Shown here in pieces: positions 1 to 5,993 of a stretch of 13,521 nucleotides of DNA. Both the position numbers and the translations under genes were made by a program. Each line of letters begins with the position of its first letter. Positions within the stretch are counted from its first letter, which is position 1. The stretch comes from Micrococcales bacterium (GTDB taxonomy: Bacteria > Actinomycetota > Actinomycetes > Actinomycetales > Dermatophilaceae). Below the pieces are notes generated by a model, which saw only the letters and a program-made list of their open reading frames with translations, had not been told where the DNA came from and did no database searches. The stretch lies in assembly GCA_003132125.1 (NCBI GenBank), contig PKWT01000247.1, positions 690-14,210 on the forward strand, in the 5' to 3' direction.

Positions 1-441
1 GTCCTCGGTGACTTCGCCGGCGGCGAGCCCCGCCTCGTCGGCGCAACGGGGGCTGAACGAGCCGGCGCTCCCTGCGTCGACGAATGGGCCGACGCGCACC
101 TCGAGTTCCCCTCCGGCGCAACCGGTCTCGCCCGGTGCAGCATGATCAGCGAGAACTGGGACATGTCGCTGCGGGTGGTCGGAACCACCGGGGAAGCGTT
201 CATCCCCGACTTCCTCTACCAGAAATACGACGACCGGATCATCATCAAGTCCGGTTCCGGAGAACGGACCGAACACTGCGGCAACGCAACCTCCTACACC
301 TACCAACTCCAGGCCTTCATCAACGCCGTGCGCCACGGCGCGCCCTACCGCACCGATGCCGATGACGCGGTCGCGACCATGTCGCTCATCGACAACTGTT
401 ACCGCACCATCGGGCTCGAGCCCCGCCCGGCGCACACGTGA
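1..441 (+). CDS. Gfo/Idh/MocA family oxidoreductase, 3' part (5' end outside window)
   Basis: The frame is open from base 1 to a TGA at 439-441 and gives 146 residues. This is the C-terminal, substrate-binding half of a Gfo/Idh/MocA sugar or polyol dehydrogenase. The stretch VDEWADAHLEFPSGATGLAR is the usual beta-sheet segment of this domain, and the tail (YQLQAFINAVRHG, then DDAVATMSLIDNCYR) matches the closing helices that normally end these proteins. The NAD-binding Rossmann domain and the catalytic Lys lie left of the window, so substrate cannot be judged. An internal ATG at 142 falls in the middle of the domain and is not the start. The gene lies 130 bp upstream of, and on the same strand as, a dioxygenase-like gene. 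In sugar-acid loci such pairs are often co-transcribed, which is inference here. The family call is firm and the function is unknown. Confidence 0.85.
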   Translation, partial: VLGDFAGGEPRLVGATGAERAGAPCVDEWADAHLEFPSGATGLARCSMISENWDMSLRVVGTTGEAFIPDFLYQKYDDRIIIKSGSGERTEHCGNATSYTYQLQAFINAVRHGAPYRTDADDAVATMSLIDNCYRTIGLEPRPAHT

Positions 442-448
442 TCATCAC

Positions 449-464
449 GGGATCAGACGATCCC
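449..464. other. Small stem-loop 8 nt after the oxidoreductase stop
   Basis: GGGATC (449-454), a loop AGAC and GATCCC (459-464) form a perfect 6-bp stem just after the TGA at 441. There is no directly following T-run; a T5 run appears only at 485-489. It could be a weak terminator or chance. An 8-bp palindrome GAGCGCTC follows at 468-475 and resembles the core of LacI-family operators (AGCGCT centre). It lies about 100 bp before the next start codon, so an operator for the dioxygenase gene is possible but not shown. Confidence 0.3.
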
Positions 465-528
465 TGCGAGCGCTCAATGAGGTGTTTTTGATGGCTCGTT
501 GATGTTGCCTACCCGCAAAGGTCTCGTA

Positions 529-550
529 GGCTTGGGGTATTCCCCAAGCC
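529..550. promoter_or_regulatory. Perfect 9-bp inverted repeat in the leader of the dioxygenase gene
   Basis: The arms GGCTTGGGG (529-537) and CCCCAAGCC (542-550) are perfectly complementary around a TATT loop. The repeat ends 4 nt before the likely Shine-Dalgarno sequence GAAGGAAG (555-562) of the gene starting at ATG 572. No T-run follows, so a classical intrinsic terminator is unlikely. A weak promoter-like pair, TTGCCT (505-510) and TAGGCT (527-532, 16-bp spacer), would place the repeat over the -10 box and transcription start, as expected for a repressor operator. A leader hairpin acting on translation is the alternative. Only the inverted repeat itself is certain. Confidence 0.45.
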
Positions 551-571
551 CCGCGAAGGAAGTCACGACCA

Positions 572-1790
572 ATGACCGCGTTCACCGCTTCCTGCACAAC
601 CGGATGGCTCTCCGCAGCTGACTGTTGATCGACGATTTCGCTGCCCTCGTCGATCAACAGACGTACCTGTCGGACTACCCCTACGCCGACACCGTCGAGC
701 TCAACGTGCTGATCTACGGCCAGAAGCTCCGCGCCGCAATCGGAACCACCTCTGGCTGGCCCGCGGCGCAGACCGAACTGATGCGAGCGTTGACCGACGG
801 CCCGGGCATGGTGGTGTTCAAGCAGGCCTTCGGCGATCTGTCTGTAGTCGACCGCGCCACCGAAGCGTTCCTCGCCCAGATCACCGCCGAGAAAGCGGCC
901 GGGGTCGCCGGTCGGGACCACTTCGCCAAGCCCGGCGCGAACGACCGGGTCTGGGGCGCGCTGGACAAGCTGGCCGTCACCGAACCCGCGGTGTTCGCCG
1001 AGTACTACGCCAATGACATCATCGTGCTGATCAGCGAGTCCTGGCTCGGTCCGGAGTACCAGGTCACCTCACAGGTCAATGTGGTCAACCCCGGTGGTCA
1101 GGCGCAGACCGCGCACCGTGACTACCACCTCGGTTTCATGGACGCTGTGGCGGCCGCCCGTTTCCCGGCCCAAGTACACCGGCTGTCGCCGGCGCTGACC
1201 CTGCAGGGCGCGGTCGCAAACTGCGACATGCCCGTCGAGACCGGCCCGACCCTCTACCTGCCCTACTCACATCAGTACGAGCCCGGCTACCTCGCATTCC
1301 ACCTGCCCGAGTTCACCGAGTACTTCCAGCAGAACTACACCCAACTGCCGTTGGAAAAGAGCAACGCCGCGTTCTTCAATCCCGCCCTGTTCCATGGCGC
1401 CGGCACGAACGTCTCGACCACCGTCCGACGGATGGCCAATCTGCTGCAGGTGTCCTCACCGTTCGGCCCCGCGCCATGGAAACCGTCGACCGGGTCGCGA
1501 TGTGCCGGGCTCTCTTCCCGGTACTGCTGGAAAAGAAAGCGGCCGGCGCGTCCGAAAGCTACCTGAACAACACCATCGCCGCCTCCGCCGAGGGCTACGC
1601 CTTCCCCACCAACCTCGACCGTGACCAGCCGGTCGGCGGCATCGCACCCCAGACCCAAGCCGAGCTGGTCCGACAGGCCGTCGCCGAAGAATGGACCAAA
1701 GAAGCGTTCGAGTCCGCTCTGGACGTCCAGGCTGCTCGCACCCGCCCAACCACGGCTGAAAGGGAATCCGGCAATCGTTCTTGGCGGTAG
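572..1790 (+). pseudogene. Phytanoyl-CoA dioxygenase family protein, two frameshifts
   Basis: This is a non-haem Fe(II)/2-oxoglutarate oxygenase of the PhyH family, in three frames. ATG 572, after a GAAGGAAG ribosome site, gives MTAFTASCTTGWLSAADC and meets TGA at 626. One missing base there returns the reading to IDDFAALVDQQTYLSDYPYA in the next frame (628 on). That frame carries the core: the HxD iron motif in TAHRDYHLGF, the distal His in FFNPALFHGAGTNVS, and the Arg of RRMANLLQVS that normally binds 2-oxoglutarate. At the C4 run 1467-1470 the frame breaks again. METVDRVAMCRALFPVLLEK to DQPVGGIAPQTQAELVRQA in frame 3 completes the family C-terminus and stops at 1790. With one base restored at each site the product is about 406 residues, close to family length. 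An in-frame TTG at 625 could start a truncated protein. Substrate unknown. The damage is either decay or sequencing error. Confidence 0.8.
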
Positions 1791-1879
1791 CGGCTTGCGA
1801 TCCCTTTGAGCGCTTGTCGATCGAGGAACTGCTCATGGGCGGGCGGCAGCCCAAGGGAGAGGGCCGGTTTCCCACCCTC

Positions 1880-1936
1880 GCGGTACCACTCGCGATCCCA
1901 GTGCGTGTGCGGTACCAGGAAGACGTCGTCGCTCAT
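1880..1936 (-). pseudogene. Remnant of the first 19 codons of a GH38 alpha-mannosidase
   Basis: ATG at 1936 (minus strand), preceded by a GAGG ribosome site, reads MSDDVFLVPHTHWDREWYR. The HTHWDREWY block is the signature at the very N-terminus of bacterial glycoside hydrolase family 38 alpha-mannosidases; its His and Asp are zinc ligands in the family. After codon 19 the similarity stops abruptly: the frame runs on to 1595 as a 113-residue chimera whose later part is unrelated and overlaps the dioxygenase 3' end on the other strand. An intact GH38 gene would need about 800 to 1000 more codons, so this is a stump left by a deletion or insertion. The start lies 138 nt after the ancestral stop of the permease remnant, the spacing of genes in one operon. 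Confidence 0.65.
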
Positions 1937-2074
1937 GATCTGGCTGCCTCTCCGCCGGGCTCCGGCCGATGCCCTGTCGGCAGCCCGGCTGGTCTGCTGT
2001 GCCGTACGAACCTATCCAGCGCCCGGAGCCACCCCGACGTCGGCCTCGAACCAGCACCAGCAGCGAGAGGTGAC
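1937..2074. other. Spacer between permease remnant and alpha-mannosidase stump
   Basis: The 138 bp between the ancestral permease stop (2075-2077) and the GH38 start codon hold no recognisable gene. The only structure seen is a 10-bp palindrome, CCGACGTCGG at 2034-2043. The neighbouring stretch 1791-1879, between the dioxygenase frame end and the mannosidase stump, also matches nothing I recognise and may be the junction sequence of the deletion. A TTGAGCGCTTGT motif around 1806-1817 again resembles a LacI-family operator core. Confidence 0.4.
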
Positions 2075-2712
2075 TCAGCGGTTCTTGCGCTCGTCCATGA
2101 TTATGGCGAGGACGATGACGACGCCCTTGACGACCATCTACATGAACGGCGACACGTTCATCAGGTCAAGGCCGTTGTTGATGACAGGTCAAGGCCGTTG
2201 TCGATGACGCCGAGGATCAGCGCACCGACGATGGTGCCCCATACCGTGCCGACGCCACCGTTGAAGCTGGTTCCGCCGCTGACGGCAGCGGTGATGGCGT
2301 CAAGCTCGATGCCGGTGCCCAGCTGCGGGTTGCCGGAGCCGATGCGGCCCGCGAGGATGATGCCCGCGAGACCGGCCAGCAGGCCGGTGAAGGTGTAGAT
2401 GCCGATCTGGACGCGGCTGATGTTGATACCGGAGACGCGAGCCGCCTGCTCGTTGCCACCGATCGCGTAGACATGCCGACCGAACCCGGGACGCCACAGC
2501 ATCACGTAGGTGATGACCGCACAGATAGCGAACAACCAGATAGGCAACGGGAGGCCCAGGATGCTGCCCTGACCGAGGGAGTTGAATCCGGATGCCAGAC
2601 GGGAGACCGGGCGACCGTCGGTGTAGATGAGGGCCAGACCCCGGGCGGCCGTCATCATGCCCAGGGTGGCGATGAACGGCGCGATGTGGAACTCGGCGAC
2701 GAGGAAGCCGTG
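2075..2712 (-). pseudogene. Sugar ABC transporter permease (RbsC/XylH type), 5'-truncated and broken
   Basis: The minus-strand frame from about 2712 reads HGFLVAEFHIAPFIATLGMM, then ARGLALIYTDGRPVS, GFGRHVYAIGGNEQAARVSG and VSGGTSFNGGVGTVWGTIVG. These are the conserved second-half segments of the BPD_transp_2 permeases that import monosaccharides, with several hydrophobic membrane segments. The N-terminal half is absent: homology ends near 2712, directly behind an intact promoter. Near the 3' end a 23-bp tandem duplication (2162-2207) shifts the frame and ends the reading at 2161. Removing one copy restores GLDLMNVSPFM, then a TAG (2138-2140, ancestral CAG), then MVVKGVVIVLAIIMDERKNR and a TGA at 2075-2077, the usual C-terminus of the family. 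Truncation, frameshift and nonsense codon make it a clear pseudogene. The ATPase and binding-protein genes expected beside it are missing. Substrate unknown. Confidence 0.88.
2162..2207. repeat. 23-bp tandem duplication in the permease remnant
   Basis: Units 2162-2184 and 2185-2207 are identical except for T2179 versus C2202. Each encodes, on the minus strand, the conserved IDNGLDL segment. Because 23 is not a multiple of three, the second copy shifts the permease frame and creates the early stop at 2161. The single mismatch suggests the duplication is not brand-new. Confidence 0.9.
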
Positions 2713-2854
2713 CCGGTCACATCGTCGTAACCGGTAGATGGACCATATTGTCGTAACGATGCATTGTCAAAACAAACCAACAAACTCTAGATGAGACCAG
2801 TGTCTCGATTCCATAACGAGCTACGCGAGCTGTATGGCGAGCCACCCGGGCGGG
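2713..2854. other. AT-rich gap between the IolH-like gene and the permease remnant
   Basis: No gene is seen in this gap. It contains the promoter and direct repeats described above and, just below the stop codon at 2855, GC-rich sequence without a convincing hairpin plus T-run. A terminator for the iolE-iolG-iolH unit is therefore not visible by eye. The deletion breakpoint that removed the upstream transporter genes should lie between about 2713 and 2741. Confidence 0.5.
2742..2770 (-). promoter_or_regulatory. Sigma-A-type promoter facing the permease remnant
   Basis: On the minus strand TTGACA (plus 2765-2770) is followed after exactly 17 bp by TATGGT (plus 2742-2747). This is a near-consensus housekeeping promoter in a locally AT-rich 100 bp within GC-rich sequence. 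Permease homology begins only about 30 bp below the -10 box, so no room is left for the first genes or the first half of the permease. The promoter probably once drove the whole transporter operon. Two direct repeats GTCGTAAC (2724-2731 and 2750-2757, 26 bp apart) flank the -10 box and could be regulator half-sites. Confidence 0.65.
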
Positions 2855-3718
2855 TCAGCCCAGCTCACGTGTGATGCGCTCGAGCATCCGTCGGTGGATA
2901 TCGTCCATCTCCTCCTCCCAGCCGAAGACGCACACGGACACCGGTCCGTCATACGAGGTCTCCCGCAGGTAGCCGAAGACCTCGTCCCACGGCACATCGC
3001 CGTTGCCGATCTCGTTGTGTTGGTGCACCCTCGCGTCCACGCCGGGCGGGTTGAGGATGTAACGGTTTCCGACGTTCGCCAGGTGGTTGAACACGTCGGC
3101 TATGTGGACGTGCTGCAGGCGCTCACCGGCATACTCCATCATTGCCCTGGCATCACCGCGGCCCTGCGACAGGTGGAACAGGTGCGGGCAGCAGAACTCG
3201 TAGTTGAACCATGGCTTGTTGACCCCGCGCACAATCTGCACGGCCCGGTCGTTGGTCTCCGCGAAGTCGTACGGGTGCGCCTCGACGGTGCAGGCGATCC
3301 CCCGCTTCTCGAAGTCGGGGATCAGCTCCTCGATCGACCGGTAGAACTGGTGCTCGCTGCGCAGCGGCTGGTGGGGATCACCGGAGAGCTCGGTGGCGAT
3401 CAGCGGCACCTCGAGCTCCTGCGCGATCTCGAGCAGCCGGCGCCAGTTCCGCACCTGCGCCTGGCGCTCATCCTCGTCCGGGGACGACCAGTTGAAGACC
3501 GGGTTGAACGTCCAGATCTTCACACCCGTCTCGGCCATGGCTTGCTTGACCTGGGCGATCTGGGCGTCGTCCACCTTCGGATAGTGGTGCCACTCATGGA
3601 AGTCCGCGCGCGGCGACAGCTCGAGGTACTCGTAGCCGAGGTCCGCGGCCTTGCGGCACTCGTCCGCGACGGACAGGTGGGGGTGGTACATGGACGGGTC
3701 GAGCAGGATCCTCACCAT
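2855..3718 (-). CDS. iolH: IolH-like sugar phosphate isomerase/epimerase (AP-endonuclease-2 TIM barrel)
   Basis: The protein has 287 residues and begins MVRILLDPSMYHPHLS at ATG 3718, which has AGGAG 8 nt upstream; the frame extends higher but without a ribosome site. It is a TIM barrel of the AP-endonuclease-2 superfamily. Features typical of IolH-type proteins are LGYEYLELSPRADF (27-40), NWSSPDEDERQAQVR (76-90), VEAHPYDFAE (145-154), HVHIADVFNH (203-212) and NPPGVDARVHQH (223-234). Glu146, His148, His205 and the VHQH histidines are candidate metal ligands. In iol clusters this family is called IolH. Its exact reaction is not settled; it is thought to act on an inositol-derived keto intermediate. 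It is the last gene of the 5806-2855 unit, 124 bp after iolG with a hairpin between them. IolE or IolI activity is the alternative. Confidence 0.75.
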   Translation of the reverse strand: MVRILLDPSMYHPHLSVADECRKAADLGYEYLELSPRADFHEWHHYPKVDDAQIAQVKQAMAETGVKIWTFNPVFNWSSPDEDERQAQVRNWRRLLEIAQELEVPLIATELSGDPHQPLRSEHQFYRSIEELIPDFEKRGIACTVEAHPYDFAETNDRAVQIVRGVNKPWFNYEFCCPHLFHLSQGRGDARAMMEYAGERLQHVHIADVFNHLANVGNRYILNPPGVDARVHQHNEIGNGDVPWDEVFGYLRETSYDGPVSVCVFGWEEEMDDIHRRMLERITRELG

Positions 3719-3804
3719 CGCGGGCTCCTGGTCAGTTGACGAGCTGCGCCAGGGGCCTCGCCTGCGGGCTGCCACCGCCCGGCGTGACTGTGAGCGGGTG
3801 TGGC

Positions 3805-3836
3805 TGCGCGCCCGATGGCCAACCGTCGGGCGCGCA
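3805..3836 (-). terminator. GC-rich hairpin directly after iolG (terminator or processing stem)
   Basis: The arms TGCGCGCCCGA (3805-3815) and TCGGGCGCGCA (3826-3836) pair perfectly over 11 bp with a 10-nt loop, starting 6 nt below the iolG stop codon. There is no T-run, as is common for actinobacterial hairpin terminators. Its position between iolG and the IolH-like gene suggests partial termination or a stabilising 3' stem that keeps iolG expression above that of the last gene. The role is inferred; the hairpin itself is plain. Confidence 0.6.
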
Positions 3837-3842
3837 CGCCTG

Positions 3843-4847
3843 TCACGAGTAGAGCGCCGGCTTGTCGATCATCTCGACGGGCACGACTCCGTCGTCCGTG
3901 AGGGCCTTGACCCCGGCGTCGCAGACGCACGCAGCGGCGTAGCCGTCCCAGCTCGTGGAGCCGGAGTGCTGACCATGTGCCGCCGCCGTGATCCACTCCT
4001 GGACCTCGGTCACGAAGGCGGCACCGAACCGCTCGTTGTGGTCCCTCACGATGTGGTTGTGGCGCCCCGTCACGTCGGCCCGTACGACCTTCTCCTGGTC
4101 GCCGAGCGAGACCGTGCCGAGCTCGGCGACGAGCTCGCAGCGGATGTCGTAGCCATACTGACAGTTGACGAACACCTCGTCGTCCACCCGGACACCCGAC
4201 GTCGTACTCAGCACCAGGACCAGCGGGTCCTGAAGTTGTCCGAACTGCTTGGACGTCTTCTTGGGCTTGTCCACCCGCGCCGAGACGAACTCCTCGCCGA
4301 GCAGCCAGCGCATCGTGTCGATCTCGTGGATCGCGGTGTCGTTGATAGCCATGTCCCATGTGTAGGAGTCCGGGACGGTCGGGTTCCGGTGCGCGCAGTG
4401 CACCATCAGGGCCTCACCGATCTCACCGTCATCAAGTGTCTTTTTCATCTCGCGGTAGCTCGCGTCGAACCGGCGCATGAAGCCCACGGTCACGAGCTTG
4501 CGGCCGGCCTTCTGCTCGGCAGCCATGATGTTCAGACACGCGCTGGCAGTGGGTGCCAACGGCTTCTCGCAGAACACCAGCTTGCCGGCTTCGATGCACG
4601 CGATGACGTCGGCCTCATGCGCCGGGCCCAGGGTGCAGATCATCACCGCGTCGACATCCGGCGACTCGATGAGCTCCTCGCTCGTGGCGAACGCCTTCGC
4701 GCCGATCGAGTCGGCCACCGCCTGGGCGTTGTCAGCGTTGATGTCCGACACGGCGACGACGCGACCGCCGGCGATGACGGAGTGGATCCTGTCGATGTGC
4801 GCCCTCCCCATGCCGCCGGGGCCGATCATGCCAATGCGAACAGTCAT
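3843..4847 (-). CDS. iolG: myo-Inositol 2-dehydrogenase
   Basis: This NAD-dependent cytosolic enzyme oxidises myo-inositol to scyllo-inosose, the first step of the pathway. It has 334 residues, the usual length. ATG 4847 is chosen because GAAGGAG stands 7 nt upstream and the Rossmann fold follows at once (VRIGMIGPGGMGRAH, 3-17). Asp35 at the end of the second strand favours NAD over NADP. The Gfo/Idh/MocA signature EKP is at 94-96 with the likely catalytic Lys95. NDTAIHEIDTMRW (169-181) supplies the Asp170/His174 pair that completes the Lys-Asp-His active site known in IolG. The C-terminal beta-sheet domain runs to the end. It starts 26 nt after the IolE-like gene, so the two are co-transcribed. 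Another inositol-isomer dehydrogenase is possible, but the location in a complete iol locus favours IolG. Confidence 0.88.
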   Translation of the reverse strand: MTVRIGMIGPGGMGRAHIDRIHSVIAGGRVVAVSDINADNAQAVADSIGAKAFATSEELIESPDVDAVMICTLGPAHEADVIACIEAGKLVFCEKPLAPTASACLNIMAAEQKAGRKLVTVGFMRRFDASYREMKKTLDDGEIGEALMVHCAHRNPTVPDSYTWDMAINDTAIHEIDTMRWLLGEEFVSARVDKPKKTSKQFGQLQDPLVLVLSTTSGVRVDDEVFVNCQYGYDIRCELVAELGTVSLGDQEKVVRADVTGRHNHIVRDHNERFGAAFVTEVQEWITAAAHGQHSGSTSWDGYAAACVCDAGVKALTDDGVVPVEMIDKPALYS

Positions 4848-4873
4848 GTCATTCTCCTTCGAAGCCGAGGGGT

Positions 4874-5806
4874 TCACTTGAGGCCGAGGCCGCACGAGGC
4901 GAGGTACTCGCGGATTGCGATGGCGTTGGGCAGCGGGTAGGACGGGTCGCACGGGTACATGTCCTGCTCGCAGATCACGTACAGGTCCTTGTCGAGATCG
5001 GCGAGCGCCTCGATCAGGTCGGACATGTTCGGCTCGCCGGCTGGTGGGGCGACCGAGCAGCCCCTGCTGACCGCGGCCGAGAACGCCCAGTCTTCCTCGT
5101 GGGCCTGCTTGACGATCTGCGGGTCCATGGCCTTGATGTGCACGTAGGAGATGCGCTCGGGATACTTCTTGATGATGTCCACGGGGTCGCCCAAGCCGTA
5201 GACGATGTGCCCGGTGTCGAGGCAGAACCCGACGTAGTCGGGGTCGGTCGCCTGGAAGATGCGGTCGATGTCCTCCGGCGTCTCGATGTGCGAGTCGCCG
5301 TGCGGGTGTAGCACCATCTGGAGGCCGTAGTCCTCCTTCATGATACGACCGAGGCGGTCGGCGTTCTTGATGTAGAGGTCCCAGGCTCCCCCGGACAGCG
5401 TGCGCTCGTCGGTGAACTCACCAGTGTGCTCGTCACGGAACATGGGAGGCAGGTGGACGACGAACTCGGCGCCGACCGCCGCGTGCGTCTCGCCGATGGC
5501 GCGAAAGGTCCTCTCGGTCTCGGCCCACGCTTCGGCCTTGTGCAGGATGCCCCAGCCGGTGCCGGCCACGACCTTGAACCCGTGCTTGTCCATCTCCCCC
5601 TGGAGACGCTTCGGGTCCTTGGGGAAGTAGCCGAACGGACCGGTCTCCATGATCGAGAACCCGGCGGTGGCCATCTCGTCGAGGGCCGTCTCCCAGGGGA
5701 TCTGCTTCGGGTCCTGCGGGAACCAGACGCCCCACTGGTCGGGGCACACCCCGATCGCCAGCCTGCTGTATCGCGGGTCGGTGTTGCGTGGACGGGACTG
5801 AGCCAT
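4874..5806 (-). CDS. iolE: IolE-like inosose dehydratase/isomerase (TIM barrel)
   Basis: The protein has 310 residues, with ATG 5806 about 50 nt below a good promoter; an AGGGAACAGG stretch upstream is the likely ribosome site. It belongs to the AP-endonuclease-2 TIM-barrel superfamily: IGVCPDQWGVWFPQDPKQIP (18-37), FSIMETGPFGYFP (50-62), VLHPHGDSHIETPEDI (165-180), FCLDTGHIVYG (194-204), YVHIKAMD (221-228) and VICEQDMY (277-284). His167, Asp197, His200, His223 and Glu280 are plausible metal-binding residues. No other candidate for dehydration of scyllo-inosose to 3D-(3,5/4)-trihydroxycyclohexane-1,2-dione exists in the window, so it probably does the IolE step. It lacks the GINPIGWRND start of classical Bacillus IolE, so inosose isomerase (IolI) activity cannot be excluded. 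It is the first gene of the iolE-iolG-iolH unit. Confidence 0.72.
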   Translation of the reverse strand: MAQSRPRNTDPRYSRLAIGVCPDQWGVWFPQDPKQIPWETALDEMATAGFSIMETGPFGYFPKDPKRLQGEMDKHGFKVVAGTGWGILHKAEAWAETERTFRAIGETHAAVGAEFVVHLPPMFRDEHTGEFTDERTLSGGAWDLYIKNADRLGRIMKEDYGLQMVLHPHGDSHIETPEDIDRIFQATDPDYVGFCLDTGHIVYGLGDPVDIIKKYPERISYVHIKAMDPQIVKQAHEEDWAFSAAVSRGCSVAPPAGEPNMSDLIEALADLDKDLYVICEQDMYPCDPSYPLPNAIAIREYLASCGLGLK

Positions 5807-5865
5807 CGTCCTGTTCCCTTCACTGTGATGACGCTCTGAGGCGCTCAGATCGCGCCTTGCGAGTA

Positions 5866-5894
5866 ACCCTAGAACTGGGATATTGTCCTGTCAA
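5866..5894 (-). promoter_or_regulatory. Promoter of the iolE-iolG-iolH unit
   Basis: On the minus strand TTGACA (plus 5889-5894) and TAGGGT (plus 5866-5871) are separated by exactly 17 bp. TANNNT -10 boxes of this kind are typical of actinobacterial housekeeping promoters. The predicted start of transcription near 5859 leaves a leader of about 50 nt before ATG 5806. Three copies of GTCAAT (5890-5895, 5898-5903, 5909-5914) lie over and above the -35 box, so the promoter is probably regulated. Confidence 0.7.
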
Positions 5895-5906
5895 TAAGTC
5901 AATTGT

Positions 5907-5919
5907 TTGTCAATGACAA
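5907..5919. promoter_or_regulatory. 13-bp dyad TTGTCAATGACAA, likely GntR-type operator
   Basis: TTGTCA, a central A and TGACAA form a perfect dyad just upstream of the -35 box. The TNGTC-N-GACNA pattern is what FadR-subgroup GntR regulators usually bind, and the Corynebacterium inositol repressor IolR belongs to the GntR family. Binding by an IolR-like protein encoded outside the window is therefore a reasonable inference. A second, imperfect site, ATTGTCCTGTCAAT, overlaps the -35 box at 5882-5895. Confidence 0.55.
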
Positions 5920-5993
5920 TCGTCGTCGCACGTCGAGGATGGAACCACAACACCGACTGGGGATCGAGTAGGTCACCTTCAACATCCTGTCTG

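Noticed and set aside
445..921. A 158-codon minus-strand frame crossing the gap before the dioxygenase
   Set aside because: It mirrors the dioxygenase coding sequence and has no motif or ribosome site; the plus-strand homology explains the region.
1781..2398. A 205-codon plus-strand frame near the permease remnant
   Set aside because: Its second half is the antisense of the permease pseudogene, and the first half matches nothing I recognise.
2834..3739. A 301-codon plus-strand frame
   Set aside because: It lies wholly opposite the IolH-like gene, which has a ribosome site and clear family motifs.
3651..4940. A 429-codon plus-strand frame
   Set aside because: It is the antisense of iolG and the IolH-like gene, rich in Arg, Val and His as expected for high-GC shadow frames, with no recognisable domain.
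5807..5993. Possible small RNA or tRNA in the largest clean gap
   Set aside because: No cloverleaf or hairpin with a T-run is seen; the promoter and dyad account for the notable bases.
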